This document shows positions 18,924 through 27,050 of a stretch of 64,000 nucleotides of DNA, piece after piece. The translations under genes and the position numbers were made by a program. How positions within the stretch are numbered: position 1 is the stretch's first letter; each line of letters opens with the position of its first letter. Below the pieces are notes generated by a model. It did not search any database, was not told the origin of the DNA, and saw only the letters and a list, made by a program, of their open reading frames with translations. Origin of the DNA: Pelagibius marinus (GTDB lineage: Bacteria > Pseudomonadota > Alphaproteobacteria > Kiloniellales > Kiloniellaceae); the NCBI RefSeq assembly GCF_014925385.1, contig NZ_JACSDK010000016.1:62001-126000 (forward strand). The letters are read 5' to 3'.

Positions 18924-20294
18924 CTAGTCCAGAATGAAGCCGGTGTTCTTGGGGGCACCGCCCAGGCTCGACGCCTGCGCGGGATCGACCGGCACCGTTC
19001 GCCGGGTCGGGCCCTCGTCGTTCTTGGCCACCGGCGGCGTGCGATACGGCTCGAGCGGCGTCCGCATCTGGTCGGCGTCGACCGGGCGCACGATGAAGGG
19101 GGTGACGATGATCACCAGTTCCGTCTCATTGCGCTGGAAGCGGTCGCTATTGAACAGGGCGCCAATGATCGGCAGGTCGCCCAGGCCCGGGATCTTGTGA
19201 TTCTCCTGGCGGGTGTTGTCCTGGATCAGGCCGGCGATGGCGAAGCTCTGGCCGGAAGACAGTTCAACGGTGGTTTCGGCGCGGCGCGTCGTCAGCGAGG
19301 GGATCGACAAGCCGCCGGCGATTACCTGAACCGCGGTGGAAAGCTGGCTGACCTCCGGACGAACCCGCATGGAAACGCGGCCGCGGCCCAGCAGGGTCGG
19401 GGTGAAGGCCAGGCTGACGCCGAACTGCTTGAATTGGACGGTGATCGTGTCTTCGTCCTGGGAGACCGGGATCGGGAACTCGCCGCCGGCCAGGAAGCTG
19501 GCGGTTTCGCCGGACACGGCCGTCAGGTTCGGCTCGGCGAGGATCGTCACCAGGTTGTCGTCGGCCAGGGCGTCAATCAGGCCGTCGATCGAGACGTCGC
19601 CGATGTTGCCACCGCCGAAGATGGCGTTGACGCCGGCCGTCGGCGGGAAGGACTGCAGGCCCAGCTGGAAAGCGCCGTCGTACAGGACGTCCCAGTTGAA
19701 GCCGAATTGGTTGATGACCTCGCGAGAGACCTCGGCAATGCGCACCCTCAGGTTCACCTGGTTTGGCGCCGTGAGCGCCAGGCGGTTGATGACCTCGCCG
19801 CCCTCGCCGACGAAACGGGCCGCCAGGCGGCGGGCGTTCTCGGCCTCGGTGGCGGTCTCGACGCTGCCGGAGAGGATGATCGCACCGTCCACCGAAGAGG
19901 CGGCGACCAGCCCGTTGGGCACCAACTGGTTCAGCGCCGACTGCAGGCGCTTGAGGCTGTGGGTCACGTTCACCTGGACGTTGGCGATGACGTTGTCGTT
20001 GTTGTCCAGGGCGAAAAGCGTAGTCGTGCCGACCGCCTTGCCGAAGAGATAGAGCAGGCGATCGGACTTGGCGCTGACATCGGCAATGCCGGGGTTGGCG
20101 ATGAAGACCGACGCCATGCCGCGGTCAAGGCGCAGCAACTGGCCTTCACCGATCTCGATCGCAATCGGATCGCCGTTGGTCGGCACGGCGCGTCCCTGCA
20201 GGGCCGCCTGTCCGTTCACCGGCAGGAGGCTGACCGACAGCACAATGGCGGCGGCAAGCCAAATCCTTGAAATCATGCGCATAACGATACCCAT
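18924..20294 (-). CDS. cpaC: Flp/Tad pilus secretin CpaC (RcpA)
   Basis: A 456-residue outer-membrane secretin through which the Flp pilus is extruded. It has an N-terminal signal peptide (RMISRIWLAAAIVLSVSLLPVNGQA), a pilus-secretin N-domain (LLRLDRGMASVFIANPGIADV), a BON-like segment (about 100-185), and the C-terminal secretin domain with LAEPNLTAVSGETASFLAGGEFPIPV and LVIIVTPFIVRP. In-frame ATGs at codons 5 and 7 are alternative starts. It begins 2 bp after the cpaB stop. Confidence 0.94.
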   Translation of the reverse strand: MGIVMRMISRIWLAAAIVLSVSLLPVNGQAALQGRAVPTNGDPIAIEIGEGQLLRLDRGMASVFIANPGIADVSAKSDRLLYLFGKAVGTTTLFALDNNDNVIANVQVNVTHSLKRLQSALNQLVPNGLVAASSVDGAIILSGSVETATEAENARRLAARFVGEGGEVINRLALTAPNQVNLRVRIAEVSREVINQFGFNWDVLYDGAFQLGLQSFPPTAGVNAIFGGGNIGDVSIDGLIDALADDNLVTILAEPNLTAVSGETASFLAGGEFPIPVSQDEDTITVQFKQFGVSLAFTPTLLGRGRVSMRVRPEVSQLSTAVQVIAGGLSIPSLTTRRAETTVELSSGQSFAIAGLIQDNTRQENHKIPGLGDLPIIGALFNSDRFQRNETELVIIVTPFIVRPVDADQMRTPLEPYRTPPVAKNDEGPTRRTVPVDPAQASSLGGAPKNTGFILD

Positions 20295-20296
20295 TC

Positions 20297-21190
20297 CTAG
20301 AAGCGCTGCTCCTGGACCTCATTACCACGGGTAATGTTAACAACCTTCTTATTGCCGCCCTGCTGTCCGCTACGCATGCCGACCAGACGGCTGACTTCGG
20401 TGTCCCAGGTATAGGTGTGGCCACGCTCGGGATCCGGCTCTTCCAGCGACTCTTCCTGGCTGCTGGTGAGGCGTTCCAGTTCTTCCTCGTCCTTGGCCAG
20501 GCTGCGCAGGCTGATGGACAGGATGCCCAACTCGCGCACCACAGTGAGCATTTCCGTCTGCTTGGGCGTGACCTCGAGCGTGAAGTTCTTGGCGTAGCTC
20601 GGCTCGTTCTTGTCCTCATCGACCGTCTGGTCGATGGCCAGGACGCGTACGTTTTCAAGCACCGTTTCGCTGGCCCGCCGCTCTACGGCCTCGGCGCCGG
20701 TGCGGTCCACGATGGTATGTGTCAAAATGATGTCAATCCGGTCACCCGGGAACACCAGGCCGCTGACGCCGGACGTGGCGTTCACGCGGATGGCCATGGC
20801 GCGATAGCCGGGGCGCAGGACAGCGGCCAGAAAGCCGCGCTCGCCCGGGCGGATGACGCGCTTCGGCGTGATCGGCTCGCCGGCAGTGAAGCCGCGCCGG
20901 ACGACGGCGCCGTAGAAGGCGTCGATCTTGAACTCTTCGTCGGTGATGTATTCTTCGGGAATCTCGTCATCGGGCCAGTTCTGCCAGCGCAACTGGTCTT
21001 CCTGAATGAACACGCCGGTCGGCAGCGAGATCTTGGCGACCAGGACCATCACACCCTTGGGTGCGGGTGCCTGCTGGGCGACCGCGACGGGCTGCGCGCG
21101 CTGGCTCTCGAGCCAGCTGCGGGCGACGAAGGTCGTGACGACCGTGATCAGCAGAGCCGCCGCGATAAGAATGATGTTTCTGAGTGACAT
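20297..21190 (-). CDS. cpaB: Flp/Tad pilus periplasmic protein CpaB (RcpC)
   Basis: A 297-residue CpaB/RcpC-family protein, membrane-anchored by an N-terminal helix (NIILIAAALLITVVTTFVARSWL), with an SAF/AFP-like domain (GVMVLVAKISLPTGVFIQEDQL) and the RcpC segment (LRPGYRAMAIRVNATSGVSGLVFPGDRIDIILTH). It is thought to work with the secretin in the periplasm. GGAGG lies 9 nt upstream of the ATG. It is separated from cpaA by 96 bp that contain a 29-codon open frame. Confidence 0.93.
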   Translation of the reverse strand: MSLRNIILIAAALLITVVTTFVARSWLESQRAQPVAVAQQAPAPKGVMVLVAKISLPTGVFIQEDQLRWQNWPDDEIPEEYITDEEFKIDAFYGAVVRRGFTAGEPITPKRVIRPGERGFLAAVLRPGYRAMAIRVNATSGVSGLVFPGDRIDIILTHTIVDRTGAEAVERRASETVLENVRVLAIDQTVDEDKNEPSYAKNFTLEVTPKQTEMLTVVRELGILSISLRSLAKDEEELERLTSSQEESLEEPDPERGHTYTWDTEVSRLVGMRSGQQGGNKKVVNITRGNEVQEQRF

Positions 21191-21193
21191 GGA

Positions 21194-21283
21194 TCAGTCC
21201 TCCGAGGCGCCGCGGGCTGAACGCAGCCTGGCGCCATAGCCGGTACCTCCGGCAACGGTGAGGGTGTCGACCACCTGGCGCAT
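21194..21283 (-). CDS. Possible 29-residue peptide between cpaA and cpaB
   Basis: An ATG at 21283 starts 3 nt after the cpaA stop and the frame ends 3 nt before the cpaB start. GAGGG lies about 9 nt upstream. The peptide begins MRQVVDTLTVAGGTGYGAR and has no recognisable family. The cpaB ribosome-binding site sits inside it, so it could be a leader that couples cpaA to cpaB translation or a chance frame in a short spacer. Confidence 0.25.
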   Translation of the reverse strand: MRQVVDTLTVAGGTGYGARLRSARGASED

Positions 21284-21286
21284 GCT

Positions 21287-21793
21287 CTAGACCCTCGCCA
21301 AGAGCTGCAGCGCCACAAAAAGGCCGCCGACCGCAATGGCGACGGCGTAGGGCATCGGTTGCTTGGACGCTTTCAGATCCCGCGACGCGTAGAGCAGGTT
21401 CGCGGGAACCGTCGTGCGTTTGAACCTGTGGTTCAGCCACAGGCCGCCGGCCATGATGCCGCCGGCAACCGCCGTGTAGAACAGCATCGCCATGAACCAG
21501 GTGGGACCGGCCCAAAGCGTGACGGCCGCGAACAACTTCACGTCGCCGCCGCCGCAGAGCCGCAGAGTGAACAGCAGAAAGCCGACGCCGAAAGCCACGG
21601 CGCCATAGATAAGCCCGCCCATCCATTCCACGTTACCGCCGGAAGCGATGACGTAGGACGGGTAGAGGGCCAGCAGCGCGAGGCTGTAGCGATTGGGCAC
21701 CCGGAAGTGCTTCCAGTCGCTGGCCGCGGCCGCGATCAGCAGGCCGGAAAAGGCCAGGATCGTAAAACGCGCAGTGGCGTCAGAAAAATCCAT
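21287..21793 (-). CDS. cpaA: Flp/Tad prepilin peptidase CpaA (TadV)
   Basis: A 168-residue A24-family aspartic prepilin peptidase, shorter than type IV prepilin peptidases because it lacks the methylase domain. It is multi-pass and has the two catalytic aspartates in SDWKHFRVPNR (first) and the GGGDVKLFAA motif (second). It should cleave the Flp pilin encoded just upstream. Its start follows a strong hairpin after pilA, so it is probably expressed at a lower level than the pilin. Confidence 0.92.
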   Translation of the reverse strand: MDFSDATARFTILAFSGLLIAAAASDWKHFRVPNRYSLALLALYPSYVIASGGNVEWMGGLIYGAVAFGVGFLLFTLRLCGGGDVKLFAAVTLWAGPTWFMAMLFYTAVAGGIMAGGLWLNHRFKRTTVPANLLYASRDLKASKQPMPYAVAIAVGGLFVALQLLARV

Positions 21794-21870
21794 TACTCAA
21801 CCTTTCGGGCAAACTCCGCTGCGGCCGGCGCGATATCGCATAAATCACACAGGCCGCCCGAAAGAAGATA

Positions 21871-21895
21871 GGGCCCGGGACATCGCCCCGGGCCC
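21871..21895 (-). terminator. Hairpin downstream of pilA
   Basis: A 9-bp GC stem, GGGCCCGGG (21871-21879) and CCCGGGCCC (21887-21895), with a 7-nt loop. Read on the minus strand it is followed by TATCTTCTTTC, a weak T-rich tract. It lies between pilA and cpaA, where partial termination would give more pilin than machinery. Confidence 0.7.
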
Positions 21896-21948
21896 TACCA
21901 TCATTGAGCTGAGTTCGACGGACCGGTTGGGCCGCCGCTCTACTCCGG

Positions 21949-22140
21949 TTAGGTACCTTGGGCGTTGGCCGCCGCATCGCTCAGCTCGTTGGACACGACG
22001 CCGAAGATGCTTTCCAGGGACCCACCGAGGGACTGCAGGGCCGCGATGGCAGCCACAGAAACCAGAGCGGCGATCAGGCCATACTCGATAGCCGTCGCAC
22101 CGGACTCGTCAGAAAGAAAAGTTTTGATCGTTTCGAACAT
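21949..22140 (-). CDS. pilA: Flp-type pilin
   Basis: A 63-residue Flp/Fap pilin, the major subunit of the pilus. The short N-terminal leader is followed by the prepilin cleavage region DESGATAIEYGLIAALVSVAAIAAL, with the conserved Glu-Tyr pair and the long hydrophobic helix. AGGAGG lies 8 nt before the ATG. Only one pilin gene is present here. The ~25 residues after the helix (SIFGVVSNELSDAAANAQ) are Ser/Asn-containing and would be surface-exposed. Confidence 0.95.
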   Translation of the reverse strand: MFETIKTFLSDESGATAIEYGLIAALVSVAAIAALQSLGGSLESIFGVVSNELSDAAANAQGT

Positions 22141-22364
22141 GATTGCGACCTCCTATGCACGCATATCCAAGACGGATAATCCCCTCTCCGTATTAACAAA
22201 CAGTAAAATACGCAGTCTTTGTTCTGCACGGGATGAAAAATAAAGAATAGAGAGCAAGATGTTATTCAACTAATACTTTATTAAATTGAATGTATAATTG
22301 GCTAAAATTTGGTTTATCCTGCTTCAGGTCTGGATAAACAACAACTTGTGTCAGGAGGGAGTGT
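22141..22364 (-). promoter_or_regulatory. AT-rich pilA promoter region
   Basis: This 224-bp gap is distinctly AT-rich compared with flanking genes and precedes pilA on the minus strand, so it should hold the Tad operon promoter. An 8-bp perfect inverted repeat, GTTTATCC (22312-22319) and GGATAAAC (22332-22339), sits near its far end. On the minus strand this is followed by AAATTTT and could also end the glycosyltransferase transcript. Exact promoter boxes could not be assigned. Confidence 0.5.
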
Positions 22365-23414
22365 TTAGCCGGCGCAAGAAAACGGTGCGGAAGACGCTGA
22401 CTTTTCGTCCTGCGACTGGGCTTCCAGGGCGATAAAAGGCGGGGGCGCCGGCAGATGAAGGTAGTGCAAGCGCTTCAGTTCACGCCGCCCGAGGGCCACG
22501 GAATCGAGAATAAAGCCGCAGGCGAGGCTGAGAAACGCCAGGATCATCAGGGCGCAGACCAGGACCGCCGTCGGCAGCCGTGGCACGAGGCCGGTTTCCA
22601 GGTAGGTGATCAGCAACGGGAAGGCCAAAATCACCGAGGAGAGAGCAAGGACGGCACCGGCGGCCGCAAAGAAGGGCAGGGGACGTTCTGCCTTGGTCAG
22701 CTTCAGGATGGTCAGCAGGATGCGGAAGCCGTCCTTGAAGGTGCTGAGCTTGCTGAGGGAGCCTTCCGGGCGTTCCTTGTATGCGGTCTTCACCTCGCCG
22801 ACCGGCATGCGGAGTTCCAGTGCATGGACCGTCAGCTCGGTTTCGATCTCGAAACCCTGAGCCAGGGCGGGAAAGGACTTCACGAAGCGCCGCGAGAACA
22901 CGCGGTAGCCGGAAAGGATGTCGTCAAAGCGCTTGCCGAAGAGCGTGCTGACCATCGTGGTAAACAAACGATTACCGAACTGGTGGCCGCGCCGGTAGGC
23001 TTCGGTGCTGGTATTGCTGCGCGCCGCGTTGATCATGTCCAGCTGATCGTGGCACAGGGTCTCGATCAGGCGCGGCGCGGCGGTGGCATCGTAGGTATCG
23101 TCACCGTCGGCCAGGACGTAGATGTCCGCCTCGATGTCCGCGAACATGCGGCGCACCACGTTGCCCTTGCCACGCAGGGACTCGCGGACGACCCGGGCGC
23201 CGGCGGCGGCCGCCACCTCGCCGGTGCGGTCGCTCGAGGCGTTGTCGTAGACGTAGATCGTGGCCTGGGGCAGCGCCTGGCGGAAGTCGCGGACCACCTG
23301 GGCGATCGCGGCTTCCTCGTTGTAGCAGGGCAGCAGCACGGCAATACGCGGCGCCTCCGGCTGCAAGGCCGCGGCGAGGGTCGCCTGCTGATCGTGAACA
23401 GGGTTGCGTGACAT
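22365..23414 (-). CDS. Family 2 glycosyltransferase, polyprenol-phosphate sugar synthase type
   Basis: A 349-residue GT2 enzyme. The N-terminal GT-A domain begins IAVLLPCYNEEAAIAQVVRDF and contains the metal-binding acidic motif in IYVLADGDDTYDA, then the acceptor-side LSGYRVFSRRF. Two C-terminal transmembrane helices (about 245-310) resemble DPM1/GtrB-type enzymes that put a sugar on a polyprenyl phosphate. ATG at 23414 is preferred over an upstream TTG at 23495. It is 120 bp downstream of, and on the same strand as, the STT3-like gene, suggesting it may make that protein's lipid-linked donor (inference). Confidence 0.88.
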   Translation of the reverse strand: MSRNPVHDQQATLAAALQPEAPRIAVLLPCYNEEAAIAQVVRDFRQALPQATIYVYDNASSDRTGEVAAAAGARVVRESLRGKGNVVRRMFADIEADIYVLADGDDTYDATAAPRLIETLCHDQLDMINAARSNTSTEAYRRGHQFGNRLFTTMVSTLFGKRFDDILSGYRVFSRRFVKSFPALAQGFEIETELTVHALELRMPVGEVKTAYKERPEGSLSKLSTFKDGFRILLTILKLTKAERPLPFFAAAGAVLALSSVILAFPLLITYLETGLVPRLPTAVLVCALMILAFLSLACGFILDSVALGRRELKRLHYLHLPAPPPFIALEAQSQDEKSASSAPFSCAG

Positions 23415-23534
23415 CCCGGCATACCTGCGTGGCGCCGCGGCGGCTCCTGCCGCCGCCTTGTGGCTTCGCGAAGCACTGTCACAGACGCGGCTCAAGAATT
23501 CCCTAACGCTGTTGCCTTCGCCGGCAGGCCCGGA

Positions 23535-25376
23535 TCAGCGCAGCACCCGGTAGAGGCGCGCCTGGTCCCGCAGACCGTCGGGCAGCGCCACGGGCGCGAG
23601 CCATTCCGGCGGGGTCCCGCGGTCGAGCTGCAGATAGAGGTTTTCCCCGCTGCCGGCCGGCGCGTAGAAGGCCCGCTCCGCCGAGGTGCGGCAGAGCAGC
23701 ACCAGGTCGACGTGGCGCTGCTCGATCACCGCGCGGGCAGCCGCCGCGTCGGCGGTGGCAAGCGCCTGGTAGCCGTCCAGGATGCCCTCGGCATTGCGGT
23801 GATAGGGTGTACCGACGACGCGGTGGTGGGTTCGGTACAGCAGCTCCGGCCCGATGTCCATGAAGGTCAGCACGGTCTGCGGCGCCGCCGCCCAGCGGGG
23901 ATCGCTTTCCAGGTAGGCGGCCATCTGGCGTACGTCGCAGCCTGGGGCGCTGGGGGTCGCCGGGGCGCCGGCGCCGGCCGGCCGGATCATCAAGGTGCCG
24001 CCGACCAGCAGCGGGCCGATCAGCAGCAGGCCGATGAAGCTGCCCCGCAGCAGGCCGCGCAGCAGGTCGTTGCCGATGCGCCCGCTCCATTGCAGGAAGC
24101 GGTCCAGCACCACCGCGAAGCCGAGCACGAAGGCGATCTCCGAGTAGCCGGAAAAGCGCATATGCTTCATTGCCGCCAGGGTGAACAGCAGGCAGGCGAG
24201 GGTGACGAAGACCAGGGCGAAGAAGCGGCTGGTCCCGCGCGCCGCCACCAGGACTTTCAGGAGGGGCAGGATGATGAGGAGCACGCCGCCCAGATAGAAG
24301 ACGAAGCGGCCGAGATTGTGCCGGTCGGTCGGCAGCAGCGGCAGCATCTCCAGCACCCGATCCATCCACAGCGGCGCCAGGCGCGGATCCACCTCCGCCA
24401 TCGGCCCGCTGAAGAACAGTGGAAAGACAACCGTGGTCAGCAGGGCGACGACGCCTGTGCCGATGACCGAGAGGGCGGCGCGGCCGATGAAGCGCGAGGC
24501 GGCGCCGCCGCGGGACTCGTAGGTCTCCACCGCGCGCCAGAACAGCAGCAGGCTGACGGCCAGGAAGTACTGCACGCTGGAAACCCGGTCATAGGCGGGA
24601 TCCAGAAGGTTGTCGAAAGGACGTTCGGCGAAAAGCGCGGCCAGGAGTACGCCGCTCAGGCCCAGGGCGTACCACTTGCTCTGCGCGGCCCGCTCGCGCT
24701 CGCCGAACAGCCAGCCCAGCCCCAGGACGATCTGGCAGAGCGCGACGGCCAGCAGCAGCTCGACGGAGAGCCAGATGCCGAAACCGCTGGCCACGCCGGC
24801 AAGCAAGGCCGGACGGGCGTCCAGGGGATTGCGGAGCGCGCGGATCATGAAGCCGGCGATCAACACGAAGACAAGCAGCAGCAGGCTGTGGTGATCGGCG
24901 CGGCCGAGGATTGAATAGGCAAGCGCGCCGGGCTGCAGCAGCAGCGCCAGGGCAGGCAGGAACCAGACCGTCGGGCGGATCAGCGGGCGCAGGGCCCAAA
25001 TCAGCAGCAGGACGCTTGCCAGGTGCAGCAGCGGGGTCACCGCGAGGCCGGCGACGTAGAGGGCCTGCTCGGGCCCGACGACGAGGCTGGTGGGCAGCGC
25101 CACCATGAGGATCAACACGTCGAAGGGCCGGGTCCAGTGCAGGACGTCGCCGTAGGGCGCGTTGGCGCGCGCGATCATGCCGTCGAACCACTGGCCGTGC
25201 TGCATCAGTTCGGCCACGCGGACCATGCGCATGTAGCTGTCGGGATCGAGAAAGTCGCCCTGGAGGAGCGGCGCTTCGCGGAAAGTGGCGACGCCGGCCT
25301 GGATCAGACACCAGAGGGTGATGATCGCCAGCAGGGACAGCAGCTGTCCGGGCCTGACGTGACTTTCAGAGTACAC
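23535..25376 (-). CDS. STT3-like multi-pass membrane glycosyltransferase (GT-C fold)
   Basis: A 613-residue protein with about 12 transmembrane helices. Near the N-terminus an external loop contains DFLDPDSYMRMVRVAEL, resembling the first acidic motif of oligosaccharyltransferase STT3/PglB/AglB. The next loop has GRADHHSLLLL, like the second STT3 motif. The large C-terminal soluble segment has FMDIGPELLYRTHHRVVGTPYHRN in the place where STT3 proteins carry WWDYG, so that hallmark is degenerate or absent. Function as a protein or lipid glycosyltransferase is inferred from these motifs. It sits beside a GT2 and a PAP2 gene and next to the Tad pilus operon. Confidence 0.72.
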   Translation of the reverse strand: MYSESHVRPGQLLSLLAIITLWCLIQAGVATFREAPLLQGDFLDPDSYMRMVRVAELMQHGQWFDGMIARANAPYGDVLHWTRPFDVLILMVALPTSLVVGPEQALYVAGLAVTPLLHLASVLLLIWALRPLIRPTVWFLPALALLLQPGALAYSILGRADHHSLLLLVFVLIAGFMIRALRNPLDARPALLAGVASGFGIWLSVELLLAVALCQIVLGLGWLFGERERAAQSKWYALGLSGVLLAALFAERPFDNLLDPAYDRVSSVQYFLAVSLLLFWRAVETYESRGGAASRFIGRAALSVIGTGVVALLTTVVFPLFFSGPMAEVDPRLAPLWMDRVLEMLPLLPTDRHNLGRFVFYLGGVLLIILPLLKVLVAARGTSRFFALVFVTLACLLFTLAAMKHMRFSGYSEIAFVLGFAVVLDRFLQWSGRIGNDLLRGLLRGSFIGLLLIGPLLVGGTLMIRPAGAGAPATPSAPGCDVRQMAAYLESDPRWAAAPQTVLTFMDIGPELLYRTHHRVVGTPYHRNAEGILDGYQALATADAAAARAVIEQRHVDLVLLCRTSAERAFYAPAGSGENLYLQLDRGTPPEWLAPVALPDGLRDQARLYRVLR

Positions 25377-25441
25377 GGACCAAACTCCGAGGATTTCCGC
25401 GGCGAGAGCGGCAATCTTGGGAGGAAAGCTCTAATGAAGGA

Positions 25442-26500
25442 TTAAGTCGTTCTATCTGAAAGCGCGCAGAGCCGGTTGGTCAGCCAGATGATGAAGACCG
25501 CCAGCAGCGCGCCGACCGGCAGGTCGATCAGGTAGTGCCAGCGTGACACCACGGACTCGATCACGACCCAGAAGCAGATCAGCAGGAAGAAGGGGATCAG
25601 CAGAGAGCGCGCCCGGATCATGAACCAGCTCATCACCAGGGCGTGGGTCATGTGCAGCGAGGGCATTGCCGCCAGGCCGCCGGTAAAGTAGCTCGGTCCC
25701 GCCTCGGCGATCCAGGACATGCCCTCGCGCATCACCTGCTCGTGTGCCCACAGCATGCCGGCCTGGGCCTCGGTGGCGCGTGCGTTGAGGCCCTGCTCGT
25801 AGAGGAAGGGGCCGAGGGCGGGCGCGACGAGATAAGAGAGGGCGCCAAGGCAGATGGTCAGCAGCACCCCGACGCAGAAGCGCGAATAGACGGGATTGCG
25901 CGTGACCGCCAGGCTGCAGAAGCCACAGATGAACATCAGCAGGAAGGCGGCCTGGTACCAGGCGTCGGTATTGGGCACCGCCGTGAAGTAGCTGCTGCGG
26001 ATCCAGTTGAACAGCTCGATGACCGGATAGAAGGCCCGATCGACCGCCATGTAGCTGGCGTCGTAGAGGTTCGGGTTGATGAGCTGCACCCAGGTCTTGA
26101 GGCTGAAATGGAAGTAGGTGGCCAGCAGGAAGAGCCCCATGAGGGTGATGTCCGTGCCGACCATCTGGAAAATTCGCCCCAGGCCCTCGCCACGCCGGAA
26201 GATCAAGGCGCGGCCCAGGCGCAGGGTCACGTAGAGAATGACCGCGACCACGACCGGCAACACGGCACTGTAGCCCAGGGCCAGGCTGATCCGCTCGCGC
26301 GGGTAGGAAAGGGGGGCGCCGTAGACGAAGGCGATGGCGAGAACGGTAAGGCAGAACAGGCCGACGACAATGATGGCGACGCCCAGACTTTCCGGCAGGG
26401 CGAGCAGGCGGCGCAGCGCTCCGCCCGCCGCCGGAAACCCGGCGAATCCGGGGGCCTGCCAAGCGGCATCCAAGCGCTCGACCCGCGCCGACCTTTCCAT
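25442..26500 (-). CDS. PAP2-superfamily membrane phosphatase
   Basis: A 352-residue protein with several transmembrane helices. The C-terminal half carries PAP2 phosphatase motifs: MPSLHMTHALVMSWFM (motif 2, with the proton-donating His) and SRWHYLIDLPVGALLA (motif 3, with the nucleophilic His). It resembles the PAP2_3/AUR1-like group. Such enzymes dephosphorylate lipid phosphates, for example recycling polyprenyl carriers, or act in inositol-phospholipid synthesis. With the two neighbouring glycosyltransferase genes, a lipid-carrier role is plausible but unproven. A 6-bp inverted repeat lies upstream at 26574-26588. Confidence 0.82.
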   Translation of the reverse strand: MERSARVERLDAAWQAPGFAGFPAAGGALRRLLALPESLGVAIIVVGLFCLTVLAIAFVYGAPLSYPRERISLALGYSAVLPVVVAVILYVTLRLGRALIFRRGEGLGRIFQMVGTDITLMGLFLLATYFHFSLKTWVQLINPNLYDASYMAVDRAFYPVIELFNWIRSSYFTAVPNTDAWYQAAFLLMFICGFCSLAVTRNPVYSRFCVGVLLTICLGALSYLVAPALGPFLYEQGLNARATEAQAGMLWAHEQVMREGMSWIAEAGPSYFTGGLAAMPSLHMTHALVMSWFMIRARSLLIPFFLLICFWVVIESVVSRWHYLIDLPVGALLAVFIIWLTNRLCALSDRTT

Positions 26501-26631
26501 CGCTCCGCCTTCCGACCGTGTTGATTGGCCGTCATCATCGCGGAGAAGGCTTTAGCCAGCGTTAACAGCTAAATGCATTGAGAATGCAGTATTTTTCGGA
26601 AATAGCAGGGCTGCGGTTCTGACCCAGCCGA

Positions 26632-26970
26632 TCAGATGTGAAAGGACTCGCCGCAGCCACAGCGGCCCTTTTCGTTGGGGTTGTTGAAGACGAAGCCGCT
26701 GTGGAACTTGTCCTCGACGTAGTCCATCTCGCTGCCCAGCAGGAACATGACGGCGGTGGGGTCGATGAAGATCTTCACGCCCTTATCCTCGACCACGTCT
26801 TCCAGCTTGCGCTGTTCCTTGGCGTACTCGACCACGTAGCTCATGCCCGAGCAGCCCTTGGTGTCGACGCCGACGCGCAGGCCGAGCACCGGTTCGTCGC
26901 TCTTGGCGATGAGATGCTTCACGCGATCCGCGGCCGCGTCGGTCAGAGTGATCAGGTTCGCGATAGCCAT
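26632..26970 (-). CDS. A-type iron-sulfur carrier (ErpA/SufA/IscA family)
   Basis: A 112-residue HesB/IscA-family protein with the three ligand cysteines in the usual places: TKGCSGMSY and the C-terminal GRCGCGESF. A-type carriers accept a cluster from the scaffold and hand it to target proteins. The ATG at 26970 was chosen over a frame start eight codons upstream because ITLTDAAADRVKHLI begins at the usual distance. It ends the suf cluster, so a SufA role is likely. Confidence 0.93.
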   Translation of the reverse strand: MAIANLITLTDAAADRVKHLIAKSDEPVLGLRVGVDTKGCSGMSYVVEYAKEQRKLEDVVEDKGVKIFIDPTAVMFLLGSEMDYVEDKFHSGFVFNNPNEKGRCGCGESFHI

Positions 26971-27050
26971 TGGTCTTACCTGCTTCCTACCCATGAAATA
27001 TAAGGATTCCCTTCCGGCGACGAAAGGGGGGGCACAATATGTTGATTTTC

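Noticed and set aside
26574-26588. TGCATT-GAG-AATGCA inverted repeat upstream of the PAP2 gene as an operator
   Set aside because: Arms are only 6 bp with no nearby promoter boxes that could be identified; kept as a note, not a feature.
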